Source: JANJUB01 sp040081075 (GTDB taxonomy: Bacteria; Armatimonadota; Fimbriimonadia; Fimbriimonadales; Fimbriimonadaceae). From it: a stretch of DNA of 64,000 nucleotides. The stretch spans positions 12,485 to 76,484 of the forward strand of contig JBEBHJ010000008.1 in assembly GCA_040081075.1 (NCBI GenBank). The letters are read 5' to 3'. Below are positions 34,275-42,266 of this stretch, in pieces (the first letter of the stretch is position 1; each line of letters begins with the position of its first letter). The notes beneath the pieces are model-generated. The model searched no databases and was not told where the DNA came from. It worked only from the letters and a program-made list of their open reading frames with translations. Position numbers and translations under genes: made by a program.

Positions 34275-34306
34275 TTCCAGTTTCTCCTGTTCATATTATC
34301 GGTCAC

Positions 34307-34879
34307 TTATTTTTCAATTCGTGTGCCAGGTTTTGTTAACGGAATAGCCGCGAGCCAATCGGGCAATTCGTTCGCGGCGTAGCTGGTCGCTGATACTCGG
34401 TGCGCCGCTATTAATGGTGCTCCCCAATCAATAGCGTGCACCGAACGATCAATCAAAACGCCAACTCCGGCCAAGACCGCGCCCATTTCCGTAAGCAGGC
34501 TGATCACTTCCCGGATTGATCGGCCTGTTGTATAGACGTCATCCACCACCAAGAATCGGGAGCCTTTTGAAATTGTGCCGCCCCGCCGCAATTTCCGTTG
34601 CCCATCTTCACTCTCCACATACAGCGCGGGCAAGCCCATCTGGCGTGCTACTTCGAATGCAACGATGATTCCGCCCGTAGTCGGCCCGACCACAATGTCA
34701 ACTCCATCGGGGAATCCAGAGGCTAGTTTGGTGCATAACCTTGAGAGAACATCTGGTTGTTCTAATACTCTGAATTTCTCGAAGTAGGTGTCACTGTGCC
34801 GGCCGCTTGTCAACAAGAAATGGCCCCTGAGAATGGCACCTGATTCCTCGAGAACCTTCTGCAAATCCAAATCGCTCAT
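34307..34879 (-). CDS. pyrE: Orotate phosphoribosyltransferase
   Basis: A 190-residue enzyme of pyrimidine synthesis that joins orotate and PRPP to make OMP. Start ATG 34879 (SDLDLQKVLEESGAILRGHF), overlapping the panD stop as ATGA. The PRPP-binding loop is FLVVDDVYTTGRSI; other blocks are LLTSGRHSDTYFEKF and VVGPTTGGIIVAFEVA. Length is typical. Confidence 0.95.
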   Translation of the reverse strand: MSDLDLQKVLEESGAILRGHFLLTSGRHSDTYFEKFRVLEQPDVLSRLCTKLASGFPDGVDIVVGPTTGGIIVAFEVARQMGLPALYVESEDGQRKLRRGGTISKGSRFLVVDDVYTTGRSIREVISLLTEMGAVLAGVGVLIDRSVHAIDWGAPLIAAHRVSATSYAANELPDWLAAIPLTKPGTRIEK

Positions 34880-35238
34880 CCGACCACCGAGAAAGGAGTC
34901 ATATCCCTCACAATTTGATTCTTCTCGTTCAATAGCAGGATGCGCGGCAGAATGGGCTGGTCCGTAAGATCGAAGGCCGCTATAATGATGCGGTCGCCCG
35001 CCGAAAAAAACTGGGCGGCTCCGCCGTTCAGACCGACGACGCCCTTCGGCCCACCAAAGGCATAGGTCGTAATGCGAGCGGTATGATCGACAGCCCATAC
35101 GTGAACCAACTCACCATCGTGCAGGCCAATTTCCCGCATCAAGTCGGAGTCTATCTCGATCGAGCCGACATACTCCTGATTTGCATACGTCACGTGGGCG
35201 TGATGGAGTTTGGCTTTAAGTAGCTGGGACAGGCGCAT
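34876..35238 (-). CDS. panD: Aspartate 1-decarboxylase
   Basis: A 120-residue pyruvoyl enzyme making beta-alanine for pantothenate. Start ATG 35238 (RLSQLLKAKLHHAHVTYANQ). The self-cleavage site Gly25-Ser26 is visible in YVGSIEID, followed by LVHVWAVDHTARITTYAF and the NGGAAQFFSAGDRIIIAAF block. It overlaps ccmF by 23 bases and pyrE by 4, so translation of the three is probably coupled. Confidence 0.94.
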   Translation of the reverse strand: MRLSQLLKAKLHHAHVTYANQEYVGSIEIDSDLMREIGLHDGELVHVWAVDHTARITTYAFGGPKGVVGLNGGAAQFFSAGDRIIIAAFDLTDQPILPRILLLNEKNQIVRDMTPFSVVG

Positions 35239-37576
35239 CGTTTTCTTCGATTTCGTGGTCAACTTTCGGGCGTCGTCGCCGATTCCAAGCGGCAAGCAAG
35301 CCGCCGAACGTGAGGATACCTACTCCGAGCCACACAAGGGAAGTGAGCGGCTTGTAAATTACCTGTAAAGGGAAGACTGGCCTCACGTATTTAAGGGCAA
35401 GATCAACCGACTTGTCGGCCGCGTCCATGCGCTTAAACTCGATCTTGAACTCTTCATCAAGGGTCGCTTCCACACTCGTCGGCCCAGCTTTGCCCACGAT
35501 CAGCTTAGGTGTAACGATGGAAACTTGTCCGTCTTGGTTTGTAACTTGCAGTTTCGCTCCAAACGAAGTCCCCGCTACTCCGGCTTCGCCCTCGCGAATC
35601 ATCTCAAGGTATTTAATCTTATAGACCTTCTCTTGAAAAGTTGCCCAGACAGGCCCACGTAGTTCTATCGTCTCGCCAGGCTTCGCCTTCGTCGGATCGT
35701 TCACTTGATCCTCAATTTGGTGAACTACGACGTACATGTCATGCGACCATGATTTTTGAATTGATGGCCAAACCATCGGGCTATCTCCCACGTAATACAA
35801 GCCTGGCTTGGCAATAAACGTATGCCCATCTCCGGTGAGTTTGAATTCAACTTTGTTATCGCGTTTCGTAAAATCCCAATTCTTGTCAATAACTAGCTCC
35901 GCCGCCAGCTTTGGCCCCAAGGGTTTTGTGCCAATCGCCGTCACACCCGGCTGAACGAAATACTCCTGTACTCTTTCAAATCCGCGCGATACGATTAACC
36001 CGGCCATGGCAACTGCGACCCCTATATGCGCGATAAATGCGCCGGTTGAGGGCTTCGAGCGTTTAAAAAGCTCGGCCGCGCGCCACAAATTTGCGATTGC
36101 CACGAAAGTGCAAAGACCAAAGAGGGTCATGATCCACCCGAACAAAGGGAGTTGCCCAAAGGAAGTTGCAATCTTTCCGGCCGGGTCAGGAGAAACGCCG
36201 ATCACATCGCTCTTGAAAATGAACAGGGAGGTGCCCGTAACCCCGAGCGTAACGCTGACGATGTTCAGAATTCGATTGACGAACTCACGGAGGGTCATAG
36301 AGCGCCAAGCCAAGAACGGGACAACCGCCATAAGCAGCATGATCGGCACAAAAAACCAAGAGAGAACGACGTGGTAAAGATGCTCTTCAACAACCTTAAC
36401 GGTTTGACCCCTTAAGGCTTGAAACAGTGGAACGCTCATTCCAACTGCCGTCGCCACCGCCATCAAAGACAGCATCACCATGCCGGCGACATAGCCGTTC
36501 TCGCGCGGGCTTGGAGCCGGCTTCGGTGTGGACTTTGTAGTTGCTGCTCGCCAAATCCACAGTCCAAGAAAACCTAAAAGGGTCGTCCAGAGCAAGATCA
36601 GAAGCACCTTGTGGGCACTCTTCTCCATGGTCGCAAAGCTGTGAACGCTGACATCAGCAAGGAAACCAGCCCGAGTCAGAAATGTACCGTAAACAAACGC
36701 TAAGAATGGAAGCCCAGCTAAAAGCAAGTTCGTAATCGCCCACTTCTTTTTGGTCACCTGAACGATCAACCCGTGAACAAGAACAACGACCATTATCCAA
36801 GGAACAAAGCTCACGTTTTCAACCGGATCCCACATCCAGAAACCGCCCCATCCCAGGGTCTCGTATGCCCAAAAGCCGCCCATGCAAAGCCCCAGGCCGA
36901 GAATGCTGAGTGATACCATGGCCCAAGGACGCGCTCGTGGAACCCAATCTTCGTAGTCCTTCCTGATCAGAGCAGAAACCGCGAACCCAAAAAGCACTAT
37001 GAGCGAGCCAAATCCAAGGAAGATCGTCGGAGGGTGAATCACAACCCAATAGTTATTGAGGGATGGAGCCAAGCCGTTTCCATCGGGCGGAATGTATGCA
37101 ATCCCGTTAAAGCGACCAACTCCAAAGGGTGTTTCGTAATTCAGAATCGCCATGAGCGAACCTAAAAACAGCGACACCGTCGCCAAGAAGCCTCGCCGGT
37201 ATTCACCTACACTTCTCAGAGCAAGTAACGCGAAGATAGCGGAGGCGGTCGCCCAGAGAAGGAAACTTCCTTGCTGACCAGACCAAACTGCGGCGATCTT
37301 ATAGGGAGTTTGATTGACCTTCTCCGAATGCTTGAACACGTACTCGTAGGCAAACTGATCGGTCACAAAGAGAGTTGCGAGGCTAAAAAAGGTGCCGAAT
37401 ATCGCGATACAGCCAAGCGCAAAAAAAGGAATCTTTAGCTGTTTTCCGCTCACTTGCTGTAAGAAAGCCAGTGCAAAGCAGGCAACTCCGAACAAAACGA
37501 GGCCGGCTCCGAGTTTCTCACCAAGAAAAAGCGCCCAACTAGGCGTTATGGGCAGGTCGATTTTGGAGTGTTCCAA
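35216..37576 (-). CDS. ccmF: Cytochrome c heme lyase, CcmF/NrfE family
   Basis: A 786-residue multi-helix protein with the heme-handling WWD motif WGGFWMWDPVENVSFVPWI (about residue 245) and conserved His-containing segments (NNYWVVIHPPTIFLGFGS). About 14 helices precede an outside-facing domain (about 560-740) and a last helix. It attaches heme to apocytochromes c on the outer face of the inner membrane, receiving it from CcmE, encoded 1 nt upstream. ccmABCDGH are not in the window. Confidence 0.92.
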   Translation of the reverse strand: MEHSKIDLPITPSWALFLGEKLGAGLVLFGVACFALAFLQQVSGKQLKIPFFALGCIAIFGTFFSLATLFVTDQFAYEYVFKHSEKVNQTPYKIAAVWSGQQGSFLLWATASAIFALLALRSVGEYRRGFLATVSLFLGSLMAILNYETPFGVGRFNGIAYIPPDGNGLAPSLNNYWVVIHPPTIFLGFGSLIVLFGFAVSALIRKDYEDWVPRARPWAMVSLSILGLGLCMGGFWAYETLGWGGFWMWDPVENVSFVPWIMVVVLVHGLIVQVTKKKWAITNLLLAGLPFLAFVYGTFLTRAGFLADVSVHSFATMEKSAHKVLLILLWTTLLGFLGLWIWRAATTKSTPKPAPSPRENGYVAGMVMLSLMAVATAVGMSVPLFQALRGQTVKVVEEHLYHVVLSWFFVPIMLLMAVVPFLAWRSMTLREFVNRILNIVSVTLGVTGTSLFIFKSDVIGVSPDPAGKIATSFGQLPLFGWIMTLFGLCTFVAIANLWRAAELFKRSKPSTGAFIAHIGVAVAMAGLIVSRGFERVQEYFVQPGVTAIGTKPLGPKLAAELVIDKNWDFTKRDNKVEFKLTGDGHTFIAKPGLYYVGDSPMVWPSIQKSWSHDMYVVVHQIEDQVNDPTKAKPGETIELRGPVWATFQEKVYKIKYLEMIREGEAGVAGTSFGAKLQVTNQDGQVSIVTPKLIVGKAGPTSVEATLDEEFKIEFKRMDAADKSVDLALKYVRPVFPLQVIYKPLTSLVWLGVGILTFGGLLAAWNRRRRPKVDHEIEENDAPVPAT

Positions 37577-37954
37577 CTACCCACCTTTCTTTTCAGCTTC
37601 GTACTTGCTCGGGCACTTGACCAACATCTGCTTGGAAACTAGCTGGCCGTTTTGAATGCTACCGATCGCAACCACTTTTGGCGTAGTCTTCAGGTTTGCC
37701 TGCGGTGGACCAACATATCTCACTGGCATCGTTCCCGTTTCGTCTTTCAATACGAACTCGATTGAACGTTCCACCAAGTTCTGCTTTAGCGAACCCGGAA
37801 CAATCTCGCCGACCACGTGAATTCCGTCCGACTTCTGGTTGAGCGCTTCCTTTACCGTTGCATAGGGCGATGCATTCATCACGAAAACAACTGCCAATCC
37901 GACAACCGATAGCAGGGCAACTCCAGCGGAAACGAGGGGGCCTTTGAGCAACAT
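37577..37954 (-). CDS. ccmE: Cytochrome c maturation heme chaperone CcmE, CxxxY type
   Basis: About 125 residues from ATG 37954 (LLKGPLVSAGVALLSVVGLA, a membrane anchor), followed by the OB-fold core (VVGEIVPGSLKQ, FVLKDETGTMPVRYVG, KVVAIGSIQNGQLVSKQMLV). Classical CcmE binds heme covalently through His in HxxxY. Here the motif reads KCPSKYE, so Cys replaces His (codon TGC, complement of 37613-37615). This is the CxxxY variant known from archaea and some bacteria (Ccm* system). It lies directly before ccmF. Confidence 0.88.
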   Translation of the reverse strand: MLLKGPLVSAGVALLSVVGLAVVFVMNASPYATVKEALNQKSDGIHVVGEIVPGSLKQNLVERSIEFVLKDETGTMPVRYVGPPQANLKTTPKVVAIGSIQNGQLVSKQMLVKCPSKYEAEKKGG

Positions 37955-38042
37955 CTTATCTATTTTGTACGAAATTTTCGAGGAAAACCGCCGCAATGGG
38001 CTCTGAATCGACCATAATTGCGTTTTAGTTAGTGGAACTCCT

Positions 38043-38591
38043 ATGCGTGCGCTTAGATTAATTTTTATTTTGTCAACGATTAGTGCAATCGTTTTTGCCA
38101 TTGCACAGGCCGGCGGCAAGCCTCAGGCCACTCCGGCGGCCACCCCAAAAGCCGATGTTTTGAGACCAACCGATGACACGATGTACCTTGAAACCACTCT
38201 GGGCAGCTTTAAGGTGCTCAATGGTCGTGGGAAGTTTTCGTTTACATTCAAGGGCACGGTTCTTGTCTCAGGACTTGACGGCAACGTAACGGTGACCGGA
38301 AATGTCAAGAAGGAATACGACCGGGAGGGTCGAGTAGCCTATTTCGGTGCCGGTGGTATGGAACTGGTTGGAACGTGGCGTGGCCTGCAGTGGTTCGGTG
38401 AAAATATGAAGGCAACTTTCACAGGCGAAGGCGCTGTTAGGCTGTTTGGAGAGTTCGACAAAGATCTCAACACCGGTTTCTATTGGTACAAGTCATTGCC
38501 AGCCAAAAACATTTGGTATACGAGTGGAATTGAGACGAAACTTCCACCGGCTGACTTCATGAAGACCAAACCGACGCGCGGTGGTGGCTAG
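38043..38591 (+). CDS. Exported hypothetical protein
   Basis: A 182-residue protein with a signal peptide (RALRLIFILSTISAIVFAIA) and an Ala/Pro-rich spacer. A beta-rich body follows, with alternating strands (YLETTLGSFKVLNGRGKFSF, TVLVSGLDGNVTVTGNVKKE) that recall OstA/LptA-like or filament-type beta folds, without a firm match. It is divergent from ccmE with 88 nt between, and overlaps the next gene by 11 bases. Confidence 0.65.
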   Translation: MRALRLIFILSTISAIVFAIAQAGGKPQATPAATPKADVLRPTDDTMYLETTLGSFKVLNGRGKFSFTFKGTVLVSGLDGNVTVTGNVKKEYDREGRVAYFGAGGMELVGTWRGLQWFGENMKATFTGEGAVRLFGEFDKDLNTGFYWYKSLPAKNIWYTSGIETKLPPADFMKTKPTRGGG

Positions 38592-39360
38592 TTCGACGAC
38601 GACCCTGGAGCGATCGTTTATTCATGCTCCGGGGGTGGGTTTCCTAACCGAAAGAACGCTCTGGGAACAAGGGGCCAAAACTTGGGACGACTTCCTCTTC
38701 GACCCCCGATCTTTTAAGACGGGGTCTGCTTCTCGCGATAGTGTAGTGAGAGAAATCGAGCGCTCTCGAAATGCCCTGGTTTCCGGCGTGCATCAACATT
38801 TCCGCCAGAAACTCCGCCAGCGTCACGCTTGGCGAGCACTTGATGCGTTTCCGGATGCAACGGCTTACCTTGACATCGAAACAAATGGAACTGCTGAGCC
38901 GGACAACATCACCATGGTGGGGCTAGCCGATGCTGAAGGTTTCCGATGTTTCATAAAAGGAGAAAACCTTGAGTCGTTCCGCGACGCCATCAGTCGATAC
39001 TCGGTGATCGTGACCTTCTTTGGAACCGGCTTCGATATCCCGGTGATTGAAAAGCACTTCAGCCACATCCAACTTGATCAAATCCACGTTGATCTTTGCC
39101 CGCTGTTTCGTGGCCTTGGAGTCAGAGGCGGGCTCAAGAAAATTGAAAAGCAGTTCGACATTCAAAGAAGTGAGGAAACCGATGGGCTAACTGGCTATGA
39201 TGCGGTCTTGATGTGGCGACGCCACCTTCGGGGTCAATCTGGAATTTTGGAAAGATTGGTTTCTTACAATCGTGAAGACTGCGTCAATATGATTCCGTTG
39301 GCGGACCACGCGTTACGAATGATGCGGTCGCACGTGAAGATGGACCACGGGCTCTCCTAG
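38581..39360 (+). CDS. YprB-like ribonuclease H-fold exonuclease
   Basis: A 259-residue protein with a GTG start, overlapping the upstream gene. It has an RNase H-like DEDDh/DnaQ-type core: YLDIETNG (Asp and Glu), FFGTGFDIPVIEKHF, HVDLCPLFRGLGVRGGLKKIE, then SYNREDCVNM with the final Asp. This matches the YprB family. Probably a metal-dependent 3'-5' nuclease; substrate unknown. Confidence 0.82.
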   Translation: MVASSTTTLERSFIHAPGVGFLTERTLWEQGAKTWDDFLFDPRSFKTGSASRDSVVREIERSRNALVSGVHQHFRQKLRQRHAWRALDAFPDATAYLDIETNGTAEPDNITMVGLADAEGFRCFIKGENLESFRDAISRYSVIVTFFGTGFDIPVIEKHFSHIQLDQIHVDLCPLFRGLGVRGGLKKIEKQFDIQRSEETDGLTGYDAVLMWRRHLRGQSGILERLVSYNREDCVNMIPLADHALRMMRSHVKMDHGLS

Positions 39361-39373
39361 GTAGTCTCTTGGG

Positions 39374-40135
39374 GTGGCTGCGAAAACAAATCCGTTGCTG
39401 AACTCGCTTACATTTGTGGGCGAAATCACGCTGATCCTGGCGGATTGCGGCAAACGGATGTTCCGCCGCCCCTTCGAAGCCCGAGAAACCATCGAGCAAA
39501 TGGCCTTTGTCGGTGTTTCATCCGTGCCAATCGTTGCTCTCACTAACTTTTTTTCCGGCGCCGTGTTGGCTCTTTACAGCACCCAGTTTCTAACTCGCTA
39601 CGGGGGCGGCACGTTCGTTGGAGCGACTGTAGCCCTGGCGGCGGCCCGAGAGATGGGGCCGGTTTTGGCGGGCATTATGGTTGCTGCCCGGTGTGGCTCT
39701 GCGATGGCCGCCCAAATCGGAAGCATGGCCGTTACTGAGCAAGTCGACGCGCTTCGTATGCTTAGCGTCCATCCAACCAGCTTCTTGGTCGTCCCGCGTG
39801 TCCTTGCCAGCATCACCATGCTTCCGGTTTTAGCTTTGGTCGGCATCTACTCGGCCGTTTTCGGTGGGTGGCTCGTCGCCGGACTTGGCGGAGTTCCGTC
39901 GTCAGTCTTTGTTCAATCCATGCAGCAGTTTATGGAACCATGGGATTTCGTCGGAGGTGTGCTTAAAGCCCCCATCTTTGGATTGATTATTTCGCTTGTG
40001 GCCTGCCAACAGGGGCTTCGAACCAAAGAGGGAGCGGTTGGGGTTGGTAAAGCAACCACGCACACGGTCGTGATTTCCATGGTGTTGATTTACGTCGCAA
40101 ATTACTTCCTTGCTGCCGTCCTATTTGCAAAGTAG
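39374..40135 (+). CDS. MlaE-family ABC transporter permease
   Basis: A 253-residue membrane protein with a GTG start. It shows the MlaE/YrbE pattern: FFSGAVLALYSTQFL, AREMGPVLAGIMVAARCGSA, MAVTEQVDALRMLSVHPTSF, then hydrophobic helices. In known systems it forms the membrane part of a phospholipid transporter with an ATPase and an MCE protein. Neither partner is adjacent here. Confidence 0.9.
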   Translation: MAAKTNPLLNSLTFVGEITLILADCGKRMFRRPFEARETIEQMAFVGVSSVPIVALTNFFSGAVLALYSTQFLTRYGGGTFVGATVALAAAREMGPVLAGIMVAARCGSAMAAQIGSMAVTEQVDALRMLSVHPTSFLVVPRVLASITMLPVLALVGIYSAVFGGWLVAGLGGVPSSVFVQSMQQFMEPWDFVGGVLKAPIFGLIISLVACQQGLRTKEGAVGVGKATTHTVVISMVLIYVANYFLAAVLFAK

Positions 40136-40138
40136 TCC

Positions 40139-40777
40139 ATGATGACCATCCATCCACTTGGGGATTCAGCTTTTGTTCTGCGCAACCTTGATCAACCCGC
40201 ATGGGAACTCGCCGACGCGCTGAATGCTCACCCCCCGCCCGGCCTGATTGAGGCGGTTCCTGCCTACGAAACGGTTGGGCTCTACGTTCATCCGGAGGAT
40301 TTTGCCTTGGATATCGAGGCCCTGTCTGGTCTGAAACCAGTCGAGAGATCAGTCGTCATTCATCGCGTTCCGGTTTGCTACGAGCAGGGGCCCGATTTTG
40401 CGGAGGCGGCCCGGGCGCTGGGTGTTTCCGAGTCCGAGCTAGTTTCGCTTCATACTGGATCCACTTACACCTGTTTTGCGCTCGGTTTTTGTCCAGGGTT
40501 CCCGTATCTGGGTTATCTGGATCCACGAATTTCAGGGCTTCCTCGGCGTAGCAATCCACGCTTGAAGGTTCCGCGGGGGGCGATTGCGATTACGGGTCGC
40601 CAAACTGCGATCTATCCTGCCGAAACGCCGGGCGGTTGGAATCTCATTGGTCTCACTCCCCTTGAAATTGTCGGTGAAGACTATTTTCCAATAAAGGCGG
40701 GAGATCAGATCAACTTCTATTCAATTTCGGCGGCTGAATATCGCAAAATGGAGGGAGAGCGCATTGAAAAAAATTGA
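40139..40777 (+). CDS. pxpB: 5-oxoprolinase subunit PxpB (KipI family)
   Basis: A 212-residue subunit of the ATP-dependent enzyme that opens 5-oxoproline to glutamate. It has AHS1-domain motifs: HRVPVCYEQGPDFAEAARAL, FCPGFPYLGYLDPRISGLPR, GAIAITGRQTAIYPAETPGG, WNLIGLTPLEI. It is the first of three overlapping genes pxpB-pxpA-pxpC; the pxpA TTG lies 14 nt inside its 3' end. Confidence 0.95.
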   Translation: MMTIHPLGDSAFVLRNLDQPAWELADALNAHPPPGLIEAVPAYETVGLYVHPEDFALDIEALSGLKPVERSVVIHRVPVCYEQGPDFAEAARALGVSESELVSLHTGSTYTCFALGFCPGFPYLGYLDPRISGLPRRSNPRLKVPRGAIAITGRQTAIYPAETPGGWNLIGLTPLEIVGEDYFPIKAGDQINFYSISAAEYRKMEGERIEKN

Positions 40778-41438
40778 TCTTAACGTAGACATTGGCGAAG
40801 GTTTCCCCTATGATCGCGAACTTTTGAGTTATGCGACGTCGGTAAACATTTGTTGTGGGGAGCATGCGGGCAGCTGGGAACACACTCAGGAGACCATAGA
40901 AATGTGTCTGTCAGCGGGCAAGCGGATTGGCGCGCATCCTGGCTTTGGTGATCGCGAGGGGATGGGGCGGCGCATTCCGCCTCCATCAATCACCCGTGAC
41001 CCTTCCCTGATTGCCCAAGTGGATCGGTTCCTAGAAGCGTGTGATGCCGACTACGTTAAGCCCCACGGGGCGTGGTACAACTTGCTATCCGGTGCCCTTC
41101 ACGGCCCATGCGATTTCAGGTGCGAATTACGTGTGATCGTGCGCGACTATGGGCTCCCCGCGATGCTTCTCCCTACCAGCCCCGTTATCGACACCCTCGA
41201 TGGCATGATCATCACCGAGGGCTTTGCCGATCGCCGCTATTCTCAGGACGGAACGCTTGTTAGTCGCAGCGATAGTGGAGCGATTCTAGAAGACCCCGAT
41301 GAAATTCGATACCAGGTCTTAGATCTGGCAACCAAGGTTGATTCGATTTGCCTCCACGGCGATAACCCGCAATGCTTGCAGTTTGCAGACCTGGTGACTC
41401 AAACCCTCATTGACAGCGGATACCAGATCGGCGTATGA
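40764..41438 (+). CDS. pxpA: 5-oxoprolinase subunit PxpA (LamB/YcsF family)
   Basis: A 224-residue protein with a TTG start preceded by GGAGGGAG. It has family blocks DLNVDIGEGFPYDRELLSYA, SVNICCGEHAGSW, IGAHPGFGDREGMGRR, YVKPHGAWYN, EGFADRRYSQDGTLVSRS. Slightly shorter than the usual about 250. It overlaps both neighbours and so is probably translated in a fixed ratio with PxpB and PxpC. Confidence 0.95.
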   Translation: MKKIDLNVDIGEGFPYDRELLSYATSVNICCGEHAGSWEHTQETIEMCLSAGKRIGAHPGFGDREGMGRRIPPPSITRDPSLIAQVDRFLEACDADYVKPHGAWYNLLSGALHGPCDFRCELRVIVRDYGLPAMLLPTSPVIDTLDGMIITEGFADRRYSQDGTLVSRSDSGAILEDPDEIRYQVLDLATKVDSICLHGDNPQCLQFADLVTQTLIDSGYQIGV

Positions 41439-42250
41439 TGCCGACAAAACTGCCGCCCGGTTCGTTTCGACTTTTGCCCGATGGCGCCCCGTTGCGTCGA
41501 TTCGGAGTGCCTCCGGGCGGACCATTTGACCGCGAGTCGTTTGCTCGAGCCCAGGTATTGGGCTGCGAGATTGACACGTTTGAGATCGGATATTTCGGAG
41601 CAGAGCTTGAAGCGGCTCAATCCGGTTGCATCGCCATGGCGGGGGCGAGGCGTCCCGCCCAACTAGGTGACAAAAGCATTTCGGCGAATGGCATTTATCC
41701 GGTGCACCCCGGCCTCACCTTGCGTTTGGGATTTCCCGAGGTCGGCGTTCGAAGTTACGTCGCGTTCTACCCTGGCCGAGTTTTGAAAGCAGAGCAAGTG
41801 TTTGAGCAACCCGAGTCGATCGCCGCCGCCCCGCTTCGAGTTATAGCCGGACCTCATGCCGAGCATCTCGATTTCCCCGCTTTTTTGCGGCTTCGCTATC
41901 ATGCATCAACCCATCTTGATCGGGTTGGGTTGAAGTTGGCCACATGCCCGTCGCTGAGGGCATCCAAAGAGTTCCCCAGCGAGCCTCAATGCGTGGGGGC
42001 TATTCAGGTTACGCCCGAAGGAATTCCCATTATCATTGGTCCCGACGGACCCACTTTGGGCGGCTATCCCAAAGTGGCGGTAGTGGCAACCGTTGATCAC
42101 AATCGGTTAGCCCAGATTCGCCCCGGCCAAGAAATCACATTTGAGGAAGTGTCAATCGACGCGGCCCGTGGCTTGCTAGAGACCCAAAAAGTGAAGGATG
42201 CAAAAGCCCTTGCTCAGTTGCGAGCCCTCCTCTCACTATTAGCTTTTTGA
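41435..42250 (+). CDS. pxpC: 5-oxoprolinase subunit PxpC (KipA/AHS2 family)
   Basis: A 271-residue third subunit of 5-oxoprolinase. ATG 41435 overlaps the pxpA stop as ATGA. It has AHS2 motifs: RRFGVPPGGPFDRESFARAQ, EIGYFGAELEA, VGAIQVTPEGIPIIIGPDGP, TLGGYPKVAVV. The set recycles 5-oxoproline formed spontaneously from glutamine or in glutathione and peptide turnover. Confidence 0.94.
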   Translation: MMPTKLPPGSFRLLPDGAPLRRFGVPPGGPFDRESFARAQVLGCEIDTFEIGYFGAELEAAQSGCIAMAGARRPAQLGDKSISANGIYPVHPGLTLRLGFPEVGVRSYVAFYPGRVLKAEQVFEQPESIAAAPLRVIAGPHAEHLDFPAFLRLRYHASTHLDRVGLKLATCPSLRASKEFPSEPQCVGAIQVTPEGIPIIIGPDGPTLGGYPKVAVVATVDHNRLAQIRPGQEITFEEVSIDAARGLLETQKVKDAKALAQLRALLSLLAF

Positions 42251-42266
42251 GCCATAATTAGCCTTC

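Noticed and set aside
37955..38119. N-terminal extension of ccmE to 38119
   Set aside because: It would run into the start of the divergent exported-protein gene and adds a non-homologous basic segment before the membrane anchor; ATG 37954 fits the family.
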